This document shows, in pieces, positions 17,412-26,817 of a stretch of 64,000 nucleotides of DNA (position 1 is its first letter; each line of letters opens with the position of its first letter). The stretch spans positions 361,942-425,941 of the forward strand of contig CAWFHL010000002.1 of assembly GCA_963815645.1 (NCBI GenBank), read 5' to 3'. Origin of the DNA: JBBRHQ01 sp963815645 (lineage in GTDB: Bacteria; Actinomycetota; Thermoleophilia; Solirubrobacterales; 70-9). The notes under the pieces were generated by a model. That model saw only the letters and a list, made by a program, of their open reading frames with translations, was not told the origin of the DNA and did no database searches. The position numbers and the translations under genes were made by a program.

Positions 17412-18999
17412 ATGGCATCTGACCCCTCGGACAAGGCCGACCCGAAGGCGCCCGCGGGACTCGCGGGCACCGTCGTCAAGGGCGCCAGCGTGGCGGCCGG
17501 GGGCTATGCCCTGGCGCAGGGGCTCAACCTGGTCGTCTACGTCGTCCTTGCCCGGTTGGTGACCCCGGAGGATTTCGGGATCTACGCCGCGGCGACGATC
17601 CTGCTCGGCTTCATGGGGCTGATCGGGGAGTCCGGAATCACCTCGGCGCTGATCCACCGCAAGGACCGGGTCGAGGAGGCGATGAGCACCGGAACGGCCT
17701 GGAGCCTAGTCGCCGGAGTCGGGCTCAGCCTGGCCGCGCTCGCCCTCTCGCCGGCGATCGGCGCCTTCTTCGACAACTCGAGGACCGGGGAGATCGCCGC
17801 GGTGATGTCGGGTGTGATCCTGCTTCAGGCGCTGACCTCGGTGCCGTCGGCGATCCTCCAGCGCAACTTCTCCTTCAGGCGCCGGATGATCATCGAGCCG
17901 GTCCAGGTGATCGTCTTCGGGGCGGTGTCGATCGTCGCCGCGGCCAAGGGCATGGGCGTCTGGGCGCTGGTCGTCGGGCAGTACGCCGGTGTCCTCATGG
18001 ACACCACCCTCTCCTGGGCCCTGGTCACATTCAGGCCCAGGCTGCGGTCGGTCTCGGTCGCGATGTGGCGGGAGCTGGCCTCCTATGGCCGCCACGTCTT
18101 CGCCGGAACACTGGCGTTGCGGATCGGCGAGCAGTCCGACACGGTGATCGTCGGCAAGTTCCTCGGCGAGGCCCCCTTGGGGCAGTTCCGATACGCATTC
18201 AGGCTGGCGCTCACCCCCTTCTCAGCTGCTGCTCTCCGCCGCCGCCTACGTCCTCTTCCCCGCCTTCGCCCGGATCACCGCCGAGCGCTCGCGATTCCAG
18301 GCGGCATTCATGCGTTCGCTGCGATGGATGTGCGTCCTCGGGTTCCCGGGGGGGCTGATCCTGGTCCCGCTCGGGGTTCCGCTCGCCGTGCTGCTGTTCG
18401 GCGAGGTCTGGCGGGAGGCCGGCTACGCCGCGATGGGCATGGGCCTCTACACAGGCGTGATGGCGCTCAATGCGATCGCCTCTGAGAGCCTCAAGGCGGA
18501 CGGCCGCCCGGAGCTCGCCGCGAGGATGAACGTGATCGGCGCTTCGACGACGATCGTCGCGATGCTTGCGTTCGTCCCACTCGGCCTCGCGGGTGTGGCG
18601 GTCGGGGTTTCGGTCGGCGCCGCTTGCGGGGCCTTCGTCGGCATCAGGCACGCGGCCCGTGTCATCGGCCTCTCGATGCGAACCCTGTTCACCGAGATCT
18701 GGCCGCCGCTTACCGCGGCGCTGGCGATGGTCGCGGTTCTGACGCCGCTCGAGTTCATCGTCGTCAAGGCGGACACCCGCGGAACCTTGCTTGGCCTCGC
18801 CGCCCTCGCCCTCGAGGGGCTCCTCGCGGCAGGCGTCTACCTGCTGGCCCTGAGGGTGCTGGCGCCGGCCACCGGCCAGGAGTTGCTGCGCGGTACGCGC
18901 GCGCTTCGCGGCTCGCTATCGGCCTCGATCCGGCGCAGCCCCGACGAAGGCGCGCTCGACGACGCCGAGGCTCCTCTGCCCGGAAGCAGCGTGCGGTGA
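17412..18999 (+). CDS. polysaccharide flippase, Wzx/MOP family (one frameshift as read)
   Basis: A polytopic protein of about 528 residues with roughly 12-14 hydrophobic segments, starting VVKGASVAAGGYALAQGLNL and containing LARLVTPEDFGIYAAATIL, a typical start for this lipid-linked oligosaccharide flippase family. The frame breaks near 18222: PFSAAAL in one frame becomes PFQLLLSAAAYVLFPAFARI if one T is dropped. The rest (ALLFGEVWREAGYAAMGMGL onward) is regular. It would move undecaprenyl-linked units across the membrane for the Wzy/Wzz proteins encoded next to it. Confidence 0.86.
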
Positions 19000-19046
19000 G
19001 GGTCACCTCGGCCTTCCCGGGCCCCGGCCTCCGCTGAGGCCGGCGC

Positions 19047-19832
19047 TCATGTCGCCGGGGTCACCAGCTTCAAGGCGAGGTAGGCCGAGTCCTCGATCGC
19101 CAGGTTGAGCGCGAGGCGCGCAGCCGCGTTGGTCTTGGCGGCGCGGGCGAGCCGGCCGCGGACGCCGACGTCCTCGCCGGGCAGCCGCATCTCCCAGCGG
19201 TCGATCACCCGCTCGAAGCCGGTCCGCTTCAAAAGGGCTTCGGTCGGCCGAGGCCGGAACCAGTGGTAGGCGGGGGCGGTCGTGCCGTGGACGAGCCAGG
19301 GGTGGCGCTCGGCCGCCCAGCGCATGATCCGCTTCTGCAGCCGGGGCGGGTACCAGGGAAACGCCGGGAAGAGGCGTATCTCCGCCTGTCGCGGGCAGAT
19401 CGCGCTGGTCGTATAGAAGTAGAAGGCGCCCCCGGGGCGCAGAACACGATGCACCTCGGCGAAGACCCGAGCGGGCTCGTAGACGTGCTCCATGACCGAG
19501 ATCGCGACGACCAGGTCGACCGATCCGCCGGGGAGCGGCAGCGACTCGCCGCTGCCATGGTGGATCTCGAACCTGGCCCCCGTCCTGGCCTCGATCTCGC
19601 TGCTCGCCTCGACAGCGCCCGCCCACGGCTCGACCCCGACCGGGTCGTACCCGGCCCGCCGCCAGGCGACCAGGTGGAGACCGAGGGCGGCGCCGACGTC
19701 GAGCACCCTGTCGCCGGCGCGGAGCTCCTTGAAGCGGGCGATACGGCGCTCGAGTGTCGCGACCCTCGCCTCGACCCCGGGCAGCCGCTGAAGGGCGTCG
19801 TCTACCTCCTGCTGCTCGAGCGCGCCCATCAC
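19047..19832 (-). CDS. SAM-dependent methyltransferase, class I
   Basis: A 261-residue protein with motif I VLDVGAALGLH (residues about 43-53), an acidic post-II residue in VGVEPW, and motif III-like VDLVVAISVMEHVYEP followed by EVHRVLRPGGAFYFYTT, the usual pattern of Methyltransf_11/25 families. The C-terminal half is specific and may bind a sugar acceptor. It is the last gene of a minus-strand glycosyltransferase series; the start (GTG 19832 or ATG 19829) overlaps the preceding stop, indicating coupling. It likely methylates a sugar of the surface glycan. Confidence 0.87.
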   Translation of the reverse strand: MMGALEQQEVDDALQRLPGVEARVATLERRIARFKELRAGDRVLDVGAALGLHLVAWRRAGYDPVGVEPWAGAVEASSEIEARTGARFEIHHGSGESLPLPGGSVDLVVAISVMEHVYEPARVFAEVHRVLRPGGAFYFYTTSAICPRQAEIRLFPAFPWYPPRLQKRIMRWAAERHPWLVHGTTAPAYHWFRPRPTEALLKRTGFERVIDRWEMRLPGEDVGVRGRLARAAKTNAAARLALNLAIEDSAYLALKLVTPAT

Positions 19833-21004
19833 TCAGCCCCCGCCAGGAATCGGGCGACGCGACCGGTCTCCGATTGAATCGTTCGCGTCCGGGCAATCCG
19901 GTTTCCCTCGCGGATCATCGCCGATCTCAGCTCGGGATCGGAGGCGACCCGGGTGACGGCCGCCGCGGCCGCGCCCGCATCCCCGGGCGGGACCAGGCGG
20001 ACCGCGGGGCCCACCGCCGCGGCGATCCCGCCGACGTCGGTGGCGACCACCGGGAGCCCCGCCGCGAAGGCCTCGAAGAGCACCTGCGGCAGGCCCTCGG
20101 TCCAGGAGACGTGAAGGAGCACGTGGCAATCCCGGTAAAGCTGCTTGAGCCCGCTGTCGAGGGCGACGTAGCCGCGCAGCTCGGCCGACTCGGCCGAGCC
20201 CGAGCGCCGCGATCCGAGCGGCGAGCTCCTTTCCATGCTCCCCTCGCCGCAGACCACCAACGCCCAGCGGGGGTCCTCCTCGCGCAGCGCCGCGAGCACC
20301 TCGGCGAGCAGCAGCGGGTTCTTCTCGGGATCGATGCGCCCGACCGTGAGCACGCTGAGCGGGCCTAGTAGTCCTTCGCTTCCGCCGACCCCGGGATCGA
20401 CGATCTCCTCCTCCTCGACGAGCGATACGGCAATCTCGAGCAGGCGACGGGAGTGGCGGTACTCGGCGGCTATCCCGGGGCCGACGGCGATCACGCCGCA
20501 GCGGCGCGCCAGCATCCGGTAGAGGCCGTCCAGCGCTCTCGCGGCGGCCTCCGCCAGCCTGCTGCCCGGATGGCGGTTGCGGACGTACTCCACCGAGTCC
20601 TGGCGGACCCCGAGGACGACGCGCCGGCGGCGGGCGGCGGCGAGAAAGGCGAACAGGAAGGAGAGCGGGTGGGGGCCGAGCAGCCAGACGGTGTCGAGGG
20701 AGGCGAGTGTCTTCCAGAAGGCGCGCAGGGAGCCGGCCATCGCGCGGATCGCCGGCCCCGGCTCGCTCAGCTTTGCGTAGAAGGGCAGAGGGACGAAGCG
20801 GGTGCCGGCACCGAGCTCGTAGCGGGCGCGGGCCGGGGCCGGGTCGAGTCGCCCGATCACGGTCAGCGACTCAACCGCCGGCTCGGCGCCGAGGCGCGAT
20901 ACGAAGACGGAGAAGGCCCGCTCCGAATACACCTGTTCCCCGAGTCGGTGGTAGGGATAGTCGGTGTAGACCCCGAGGCGCATGGTTTGGGCGGCGGCGC
21001 TCAC
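19829..21004 (-). CDS. glycosyltransferase family 4
   Basis: A 391-residue GT-B enzyme starting MRLGVYTDYPYHRLGEQVYS shortly after the GTG at 21004. The GTG overlaps the upstream stop as GTGA. The donor-binding half shows LTVGRIDPEKNPLLLAEVLA and the acidic EX7E region HVSWTEGLPQVLFEAFAAGL followed by PVVATDVGGI. It uses an unknown NDP-sugar. Tight overlaps on both sides with other glycan genes indicate one operon running 23366 to 19047. A large alternative upstream start exists in the same frame but would overlap the preceding gene extensively. Confidence 0.88.
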   Translation of the reverse strand: MSAAAQTMRLGVYTDYPYHRLGEQVYSERAFSVFVSRLGAEPAVESLTVIGRLDPAPARARYELGAGTRFVPLPFYAKLSEPGPAIRAMAGSLRAFWKTLASLDTVWLLGPHPLSFLFAFLAAARRRRVVLGVRQDSVEYVRNRHPGSRLAEAAARALDGLYRMLARRCGVIAVGPGIAAEYRHSRRLLEIAVSLVEEEEIVDPGVGGSEGLLGPLSVLTVGRIDPEKNPLLLAEVLAALREEDPRWALVVCGEGSMERSSPLGSRRSGSAESAELRGYVALDSGLKQLYRDCHVLLHVSWTEGLPQVLFEAFAAGLPVVATDVGGIAAAVGPAVRLVPPGDAGAAAAAVTRVASDPELRSAMIREGNRIARTRTIQSETGRVARFLAGAE

Positions 21005-22152
21005 GAGGCGGGGGTCGCGTCGCCGAGTTGGGCCAGAGCCTGCTCGTAGACCTCCATGAGTCGCTCCGAGTTGGCCTCGTAGCCGAGGTCCGCCGTGATC
21101 CACTCGCGGGCCTCTCGCGCCTCCGCCCGGGCCTGGTCGGGATCGCGGTCGATCATTGCCCTCACGGTCCGCGCCAGGGAAGGCGGGTCGCGGTCGCTGA
21201 TCCGGCAAGCGGCGACGCGCTCGCCGATGTAGAGGTGTCCGGGGACGTCGGTCGCGACCACCGGCGTGCCGCAGCTGAGCGCTTCCAGCACCGTGTAGGC
21301 CATGCCCTCGTCGGAGCTGGAGGAGACGAGCAGGTCGGCGGCGCCGAACAGCGTCCTGATGTCCTCGATCACCGGCTGCACCCTGACCACATCGACCAGG
21401 CCGAGTGCGGCGATCTCGCGCTCGGCGTCCTCGGCCGAGCCGCGCTCGATCGCGACCAGGCCTTCCATCCCCCCGTCGACCAGCTCCTTCACGGTGGCCA
21501 TGAAGAGGTCACCACCCTTGAGGTGCCAGTGCCAGCCGAAATGGAGCAGCACCGTCGCCTCGGGCGAGATCCCCAGCTCCCGGCGACGGGCCAGGCGCTC
21601 CTCCGCGCCCATCAGCTCGAACTCGCCGACGTCGACGACCGAGGGCAGGAAATGAACCCGGCCCCGGGGGGCGAGCCGGCGGCGGACGTCCTCGGCGATG
21701 TTCGGGGCGGGACAGAGGATCGCCGAGACGTAGCGGCCGAGGCTGACGAACTTGGTCATGTTGCGAAGTCGCCCGGCGAACGTCTTGGCGAGGGTGGTGT
21801 GGATGTGCCAGACGACCGCCGCCCGGTCCAGGCGCCGCGCCGCGAGCACCGCCGGAGCGTCCCAGAGCGTGAAGTGGGTGTGGAGGATCGTCGGGCCCGG
21901 CTCGTCGCCGAACTCGCGAACCAGCCACTGCGCCCGCGCCCGGCGTCCCTCGACGTCGGCGATGTGCATCCCGATCCCCGCCTCGGCGAGCTCCTCCACC
22001 CAGGGCGCCTCCCGCGCCCTGTCCGGGAGGACCATGTCGACCCGCCAGCCGCACGACCTCGCGTGCTCGAGCGCGGCGAGGACCATCGGCACGAAGGAGC
22101 CGGCCCGCGGGTGGGCATAGTCGGCCAGATGGACGAGCCGCGGACCGCTCAC
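21001..22152 (-). CDS. glycosyltransferase family 4
   Basis: A 383-residue GT-B enzyme starting SGPRLVHLADYAHPRAGSF. The N-terminal domain contains ILHTHFTLWDAPAVLAARR and VVWHIHTTLAKTFAGRLRN; the C-terminal donor domain contains LLHFGWHWHLKGGDLFMA and the acidic region SSSSDEGMAYTVLEALSCG followed by PVVATDVPG. Both ends overlap neighbours by 4 bases, so translation is probably coupled. Donor and acceptor sugars cannot be read from sequence. Confidence 0.88.
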   Translation of the reverse strand: MSGPRLVHLADYAHPRAGSFVPMVLAALEHARSCGWRVDMVLPDRAREAPWVEELAEAGIGMHIADVEGRRARAQWLVREFGDEPGPTILHTHFTLWDAPAVLAARRLDRAAVVWHIHTTLAKTFAGRLRNMTKFVSLGRYVSAILCPAPNIAEDVRRRLAPRGRVHFLPSVVDVGEFELMGAEERLARRRELGISPEATVLLHFGWHWHLKGGDLFMATVKELVDGGMEGLVAIERGSAEDAEREIAALGLVDVVRVQPVIEDIRTLFGAADLLVSSSSDEGMAYTVLEALSCGTPVVATDVPGHLYIGERVAACRISDRDPPSLARTVRAMIDRDPDQARAEAREAREWITADLGYEANSERLMEVYEQALAQLGDATPAS

Positions 22153-23366
22153 GGCTTCCCCTCGGTCGTGGCGCTCAGCACGGCCTCCAGGCGGCGGACA
22201 CCGAACTCGCGGATGTTGGCCGCAGCGAACTGTCTCGCGGCGCCCGAGAGCCGCCGGCGCAGCCCCTCGTCCTCGTGCAACCTGCGCACCGCATCGGCAA
22301 GCGCCTGCGGATCGCCGGGGGGAACGGTCAGCGCCGCGCCGGTCTGCTCGGAGATCCTCCGCGGCTCCCCGGGCGCGGCGACCACTATCGGCCGCCCCAG
22401 CGCCGCCGAGTCATAGAGCTTCACCGGAACGGTCTTCCCCAGTGCGGGCTTGTCGGCGAGGCTTACCAGGAGGGCATCGGAAGCGCGCATCAGCCGCGAG
22501 GCCTCCGCGGGCGGCAGGGGATCGCGGAAGGCAACCGACCCCGCCGGGGCGGCGCTCGCGGCTCGGCGCAAACCGGGCCGCGAGGCGCCGTCCCCGAGGA
22601 TCAGCAGTTGAAATCCGGAGCCGAGCCGGCGGGCCGCTTCGACCGCCACCTCGAGGCCCTGCGAGAGGCCGACGTTGCCGGCATAGGTCCAGACGAAGCG
22701 CCGCGGATCGAGGCCGACCGAGGCGGGGTCGACCTCGGACTCTCCCATCGCCATCCAGTCGCGGGTAGTGCCGTTCGGTATCACCGCCACCTTCGACGCC
22801 TGCGTGATCGCGCCGATGTGGGCGCGAAAGGGGTCCGTCGTCGTGATGATCGCCGCGGCGCCGCGATAGAGGCGGCGCTCGAGGGCGGTCGCCGCTGCGA
22901 GGGCGCGGCTGCTGCTCACCTTGCCCAGCTCGCCCGCGACCTGGGGCCAGAGGTCGCGCACGTCGAGCACCCAGGGGACGCGGTGGCGTCGCGAGAGCAG
23001 CGAGCCGACCACCCCAACGCTGAGCGGCGGCGAGGAGGCGAGGATCACGTCGGGCCGGGCGGCCAGCGACCCGGCGAGGGTCGCCGCGGCCGCATAGGAG
23101 CCATACGCGGCGAGCCGGCTGGGCGCCGACTTCGAGCGAGCCGGCCAGGCCCAGACGTGGGTGACGCTACACCCGTCCAGCGAGCGCCGCTGCAGGGGAC
23201 GAGAGGAGAACCCTTCGTAGATCACTCCCTGGGGATGGCTGGGGACCTCGCAGATCACCTCGACCTCATGGCCGAGCGCGGACAGCCCGGCGGCGAAGGG
23301 GCGCAGACGCAGCGGCGCGGCCGTGATCTCCGGCGTGAAGTACTGGCTGATCAAGAGGATCCGCAT
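22149..23366 (-). CDS. glycosyltransferase family 4, WbuB-like
   Basis: A 405-residue GT-B enzyme starting MRILLISQYFTPEITAAPLR, the classic opening of WbuB-like fucosamine/sugar transferases. Other blocks: PWVLDVRDLWPQVAGELGKV, VIPNGTTRDWM, WTYAGNVGLSQGLEVAVEAA and the donor region ALLVSLADKPALGKTVPVKL. It is the first gene of the coupled glycosyltransferase series (23366 to 19047). About 95 bases separate it from the upstream beta-helix gene, the likely promoter site. Confidence 0.89.
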   Translation of the reverse strand: MRILLISQYFTPEITAAPLRLRPFAAGLSALGHEVEVICEVPSHPQGVIYEGFSSRPLQRRSLDGCSVTHVWAWPARSKSAPSRLAAYGSYAAAATLAGSLAARPDVILASSPPLSVGVVGSLLSRRHRVPWVLDVRDLWPQVAGELGKVSSSRALAAATALERRLYRGAAAIITTTDPFRAHIGAITQASKVAVIPNGTTRDWMAMGESEVDPASVGLDPRRFVWTYAGNVGLSQGLEVAVEAARRLGSGFQLLILGDGASRPGLRRAASAAPAGSVAFRDPLPPAEASRLMRASDALLVSLADKPALGKTVPVKLYDSAALGRPIVVAAPGEPRRISEQTGAALTVPPGDPQALADAVRRLHEDEGLRRRLSGAARQFAAANIREFGVRRLEAVLSATTEGKP

Positions 23367-23461
23367 CGTCTCGGTATCGGCAGGCGCGACCGCCTCGCTG
23401 AATAGTGCGGGAGAGCTTCCTCGACCGGTCGGTCAGACGGCGAGGCCGTTCCCACAGCGGT

Positions 23462-24805
23462 CTAGCTTCGCGAGCGGGAGCCCGGCCGGCGATGTGAGAG
23501 GTGCCGCCTGCGATGGCGCTTGGCGCGGCGGCGCCCGCTGTGGCGAGCCGGCCGCAGCACAACCCGCTTCGGGGCCCCACCGGGCGCTGTCGAGGTCGTA
23601 GCGGGCGGCGGAGTCGTGGTCGCGGCAGGGGGCGTGGTGGTCACGGGCGGCGGGGTGCTGGTCGCCGGCGGCGGCGAGGAGGAATCCGGGGGCGCGTCAG
23701 GACTCGCGCTCACCGGACCGGGCGGGCCGGCGTCCGCCGCGGGGTCGAGGACACCCGCGCAGGCACTCCCCGGAGCCAACCGGAAGTCGGCCGCCGTGGC
23801 GTCGACGAAGCTCGGCGCCTGATTGACGTTGCGGCTCGCCGTGAAGCCGACCTGCGGCGAATCCACGCCGCTGCCGTCCGCGCCGCCGTAGTAGCTGCCG
23901 GGGGCGCCGTGGATGCAGTTGGAGCTGACCAGGTTGTCGCTGCCGACCGGAGCGCCGCCCGGGTAATAGGACTCGACGTTGCGGCGGACCCGAGAGGCGG
24001 CGATCACGTTGCCGGTGACCCGCGACCCGCTCGAGGCGGCCGTCTCGTCACCGGAGAAGATGATCCCCTCGCCGTTGCGGTAGAGGATGTTGCCGGCGAT
24101 CACCGTCCCCTGGGCGTCGGGATAGAGCTGGATGCCGCGGTCGGCGTTGTCGTAGATCCAGTTCGAGCGGATCACCGTATGGTCGGCGGCGGAGAGATAG
24201 ATGCCGTGCTCCTGGTTGGTGGAGGGGAGCTGGCCGCAATCGTGGATCCTGCTCTCCTCGATCACCGTGTTGTGGGCTCGGCCCCAGCTGGAGCTGCCCA
24301 CGGCGAAGCAGATCGAAGTGTGGGCGTTGGTGACGTCGTCGTGGCTGAACACGGCGCGGTCGGCGTTCACCGTCGGGCTGGGCAGATCGCGCGAGTTGGC
24401 GCCGTCGAGGGAGACGTTGGAGATCGTCACGCCGTCGGCACCCCGGGCGACCCAGACCCTGGCGTCGATCCTCGCCTGCTCTCCGGGGGCGCTGGTCAGG
24501 GTGATCCCGGGCCGGGTGATCTTCAGCTCGCGAAACGAGTCGCCGCTCGGGGCGGAGCCTTCGAAGGTCCCCCCTCGTAGGCAGCCGAGCTGGCCGGGCG
24601 AGAGGGAGTCGGCGAGTCGCTGCACGCTCTGCAGCGGGGCGTTCAGAGTCCCCGGCGCGGCGTCGGAGCCACCCGGCGCGGCGTAGAGATCACAGGACGG
24701 CGAGGCGCCGTACCCGGTCGCCGAGAGCACCAACGCGAGAGTGACGGTGAGAAGGCCCAAGGTGGGTATTGCGAGGCGTCCCTGCACATGATGACGGTCG
24801 GGCAT
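23462..24805 (-). CDS. secreted right-handed beta-helix protein
   Basis: A 447-residue exported protein. Signal peptide at about residues 8-34 (LGLLTVTLALVLSATGYG). Residues about 80-340 form repeated parallel beta-helix rungs typical of pectate-lyase-like/NosD domains (HGIYLSAADHTVIRSNWIYD, DRGIQLYPDAQGTVIAGNIL). A Pro/Thr/Ser-rich stretch follows, ending in a strongly basic tail (RRRAKRHRRRHLSHRR) that could bind acidic wall polymer. It is paralogous to 27937-29244, with nearly the same rung sequences. Possible roles are a glycan lyase, an epimerase or a surface structural protein; no catalytic residues can be fixed. Confidence 0.82.
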   Translation of the reverse strand: MPDRHHVQGRLAIPTLGLLTVTLALVLSATGYGASPSCDLYAAPGGSDAAPGTLNAPLQSVQRLADSLSPGQLGCLRGGTFEGSAPSGDSFRELKITRPGITLTSAPGEQARIDARVWVARGADGVTISNVSLDGANSRDLPSPTVNADRAVFSHDDVTNAHTSICFAVGSSSWGRAHNTVIEESRIHDCGQLPSTNQEHGIYLSAADHTVIRSNWIYDNADRGIQLYPDAQGTVIAGNILYRNGEGIIFSGDETAASSGSRVTGNVIAASRVRRNVESYYPGGAPVGSDNLVSSNCIHGAPGSYYGGADGSGVDSPQVGFTASRNVNQAPSFVDATAADFRLAPGSACAGVLDPAADAGPPGPVSASPDAPPDSSSPPPATSTPPPVTTTPPAATTTPPPATTSTAPGGAPKRVVLRPARHSGRRRAKRHRRRHLSHRRPGSRSRS

Positions 24806-24844
24806 CCGCCGGCCCTCGTTGAACCGCCGGCAGCGGTCATGGAC

Positions 24845-26095
24845 TTAGTTACGAGATCCCTCTACCCAATGCTCGCCGGAGCGATCCAGGGCCCGGGCCT
24901 GTCCACCGGGCGGCACCCTCACCGCGGCCCCGTCGAAGACGATCCTGTCGTGCTGCGCCAGCACCTCGGCGTAGTCCGAGGCGGCCAACCAGCGAACGCC
25001 CTTCACCGAGGGAAGCCGGCTGAGGTCGCGCCGCCACAGCAGCCGCAGCGCAGTCACCGGCTCCCCCAGCCCGACCGAACCCGTCCGCACATCGATCAAC
25101 GTCCCGTGCAGGACCATGGTCGGCGGAAGGCCGGCGGCGGCCATCCGCGTCAGCGGGGAATAGTTGAGGCCTTCGATCCCCAATCCTCCCTTCAGCGTCT
25201 CGCTGATCCGCCCCTGAGCGTAGGTCTCCCCGGCCTCGCAGCGGGTGAAGATGGGAAGGCCCCGGCGCGCGGCTGCTGCGATGCTGCCTTCGCTGTATGC
25301 CCAGGCGGGCGCCACGAAGGTCCTTGAGGGACCGATTTCCTTCTCCTGCCAGGCGCGGGCGGTGTCGATCCGCGTTCCCGCCTCCTCCTCGTCGAGGTGA
25401 GCGAACTCCCTGAACTCGATCGCGCCGCGCTCGAGCTGCGCTGTATCGAGGTGGAGCAAGCCGTGGCAGACCGCCTCAACCGCCCCGTTGACCGCTCCTT
25501 CGCGCAGCGCGGCGATCGAATCGGGCCAGACCCGGTTCAGCGGCACCCGGCTCTCCCCCTTGAGGGCCTGCGCCGGGACCGCGACGTTGAGGACGGCATC
25601 GGCCCGCTCGAACGCTCGCACGTAGCGCCGCAGGCGGCGCCGCTGGCGGCGGTCGCTCTTCGCCCTCCCCTCGAGCTGGTGCTGCGCGGTGCCGGGGAGG
25701 TCGTCGATCCTCAGCATGCCGATCCGCGGCAGCATCACCAGCGGGCGCTCGAGCCTTCCGAGCAGGTAATCGGAGATCCCCTCCAGCAGCTCGTGGATCC
25801 CGAACCGGCCCCACGCCTCGTCGGGGTCGGCGGGAACGCGGAGGATCTCGCCCGAGCCGCCCGCGGCGGCCCTCTCGGTCCCTGCTCCAGCCCCCAGCAC
25901 CACGGCTCCGGCCAGACGGCCCTCGCCCAGCAGCCTGCTCAGCTCAGACTCATCTCCCCGGCCCCCGATCCCGACCGCGCCTGACTGCGGCGAGGGCAGC
26001 GGCGGGCCCAGCCGCCACAGCCAGGAGATCGCCTTGGCCAGCCGGGCGGCCGCAGGGTCGGAGGCTGCGAACAGCGCCCCGGCGGGCCGGGTCAC
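24845..26095 (-). CDS. polysaccharide-deacetylase-like protein
   Basis: A 416-residue protein. The second half carries signatures of the NodB-like/DUF2334 carbohydrate esterase fold: the metal and catalytic acid pair in MLRIDDLPGTAQHQLEG, a histidine block EAVCHGLLHLDTA and a substrate block RTFVAPAWAYSEGSIAAAAR. The first ~130 residues look like a separate alpha/beta region (GAVGIGGRGDESELSRLLGE). The GTG at 26095 overlaps the upstream nucleotidyltransferase stop as GTGA, so I chose it over longer starts. It probably removes acetyl groups from a sugar of the surface glycan, but the exact family is uncertain. Confidence 0.68.
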   Translation of the reverse strand: MTRPAGALFAASDPAAARLAKAISWLWRLGPPLPSPQSGAVGIGGRGDESELSRLLGEGRLAGAVVLGAGAGTERAAAGGSGEILRVPADPDEAWGRFGIHELLEGISDYLLGRLERPLVMLPRIGMLRIDDLPGTAQHQLEGRAKSDRRQRRRLRRYVRAFERADAVLNVAVPAQALKGESRVPLNRVWPDSIAALREGAVNGAVEAVCHGLLHLDTAQLERGAIEFREFAHLDEEEAGTRIDTARAWQEKEIGPSRTFVAPAWAYSEGSIAAAARRGLPIFTRCEAGETYAQGRISETLKGGLGIEGLNYSPLTRMAAAGLPPTMVLHGTLIDVRTGSVGLGEPVTALRLLWRRDLSRLPSVKGVRWLAASDYAEVLAQHDRIVFDGAAVRVPPGGQARALDRSGEHWVEGSRN

Positions 26096-26817
26096 CCGGT
26101 TGCTTGCGGCCCGAACCGCCCCGCGTGCGCGTCGAACTCGACCATCGCCCGCTCGTGCTCGTCGCGGGTCCCGATGTCGAACCACTCTCCGCCGTAGGGG
26201 TAGGTCAGGACTCTCTTACCCGCCTCGAGTAGGGCGAGGACGACGTCGGGGAAATCGAAGCGCCCGTCAGGGATGTGCTCGAGCGTCGAGGGGTCGTAGA
26301 CGTAGACTCCCATGCTCACCTCGTAGTGCAGGGCCGGCTTCTCGACGAAGCCCTTAACCTGGTTGCCGCCACCGGCAGTCTCGATCACCCCGAGGGAGAG
26401 TTGGACCTCCTTCTGGTGAGAGGCGATCGTCAGCGCCGGCCGCTCGCGCTGGTGGAAGCTCATCAGCTCGGCGTAGTCGAGGGTGGTGAGGATGTCACCG
26501 TTCATCACCAGGAAGGGCTCCTCGGGGGCTGGATCGATCAGCTTCAGCGCCCCCGCCGTCCCCAGGGGCTCGTCCTCGTAGAGGTAGCCGATCTCCAGCT
26601 CGCCCTCGAGCGCGCCGCTCTCCGTCAGGTAGGCCCGGATGAGGCTCCCGAGATGGCCGACGCTGAGCTCGGCACGCTTGAAGCCGGCGGCGGCGAGCTG
26701 GTGGAGGATCAGCTCGAGGATCGGCTGCTCCCCGAGCGGCATCAGCGGCTTCGGGAGTACGGTCGTGTACGGGCGCAGGCGGGTCCCCTTGCCGCCCGCG
26801 AGAATCACCGCCCGCAT
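26092..26817 (-). CDS. sugar-phosphate nucleotidyltransferase
   Basis: A 241-residue enzyme with the signature AGGKGTRLRPYTTVLPKPL (residues about 7-25) of the RmlA/GlmU-type family, followed by LVMNGDILTTLDYAELM (metal-binding Asp) and GFVEKPALHYEVSMGVYVY. It makes an NDP-sugar from a sugar-1-phosphate. It lacks C-terminal hexapeptide repeats, so it is a stand-alone transferase similar in size to mannose-1-phosphate guanylyltransferase-like or RfbF-type proteins. Its stop overlaps the deacetylase-like gene and its start touches the epimerase stop, which places the NDP-sugar route with these enzymes. Confidence 0.92.
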   Translation of the reverse strand: MRAVILAGGKGTRLRPYTTVLPKPLMPLGEQPILELILHQLAAAGFKRAELSVGHLGSLIRAYLTESGALEGELEIGYLYEDEPLGTAGALKLIDPAPEEPFLVMNGDILTTLDYAELMSFHQRERPALTIASHQKEVQLSLGVIETAGGGNQVKGFVEKPALHYEVSMGVYVYDPSTLEHIPDGRFDFPDVVLALLEAGKRVLTYPYGGEWFDIGTRDEHERAMVEFDAHAGRFGPQATG

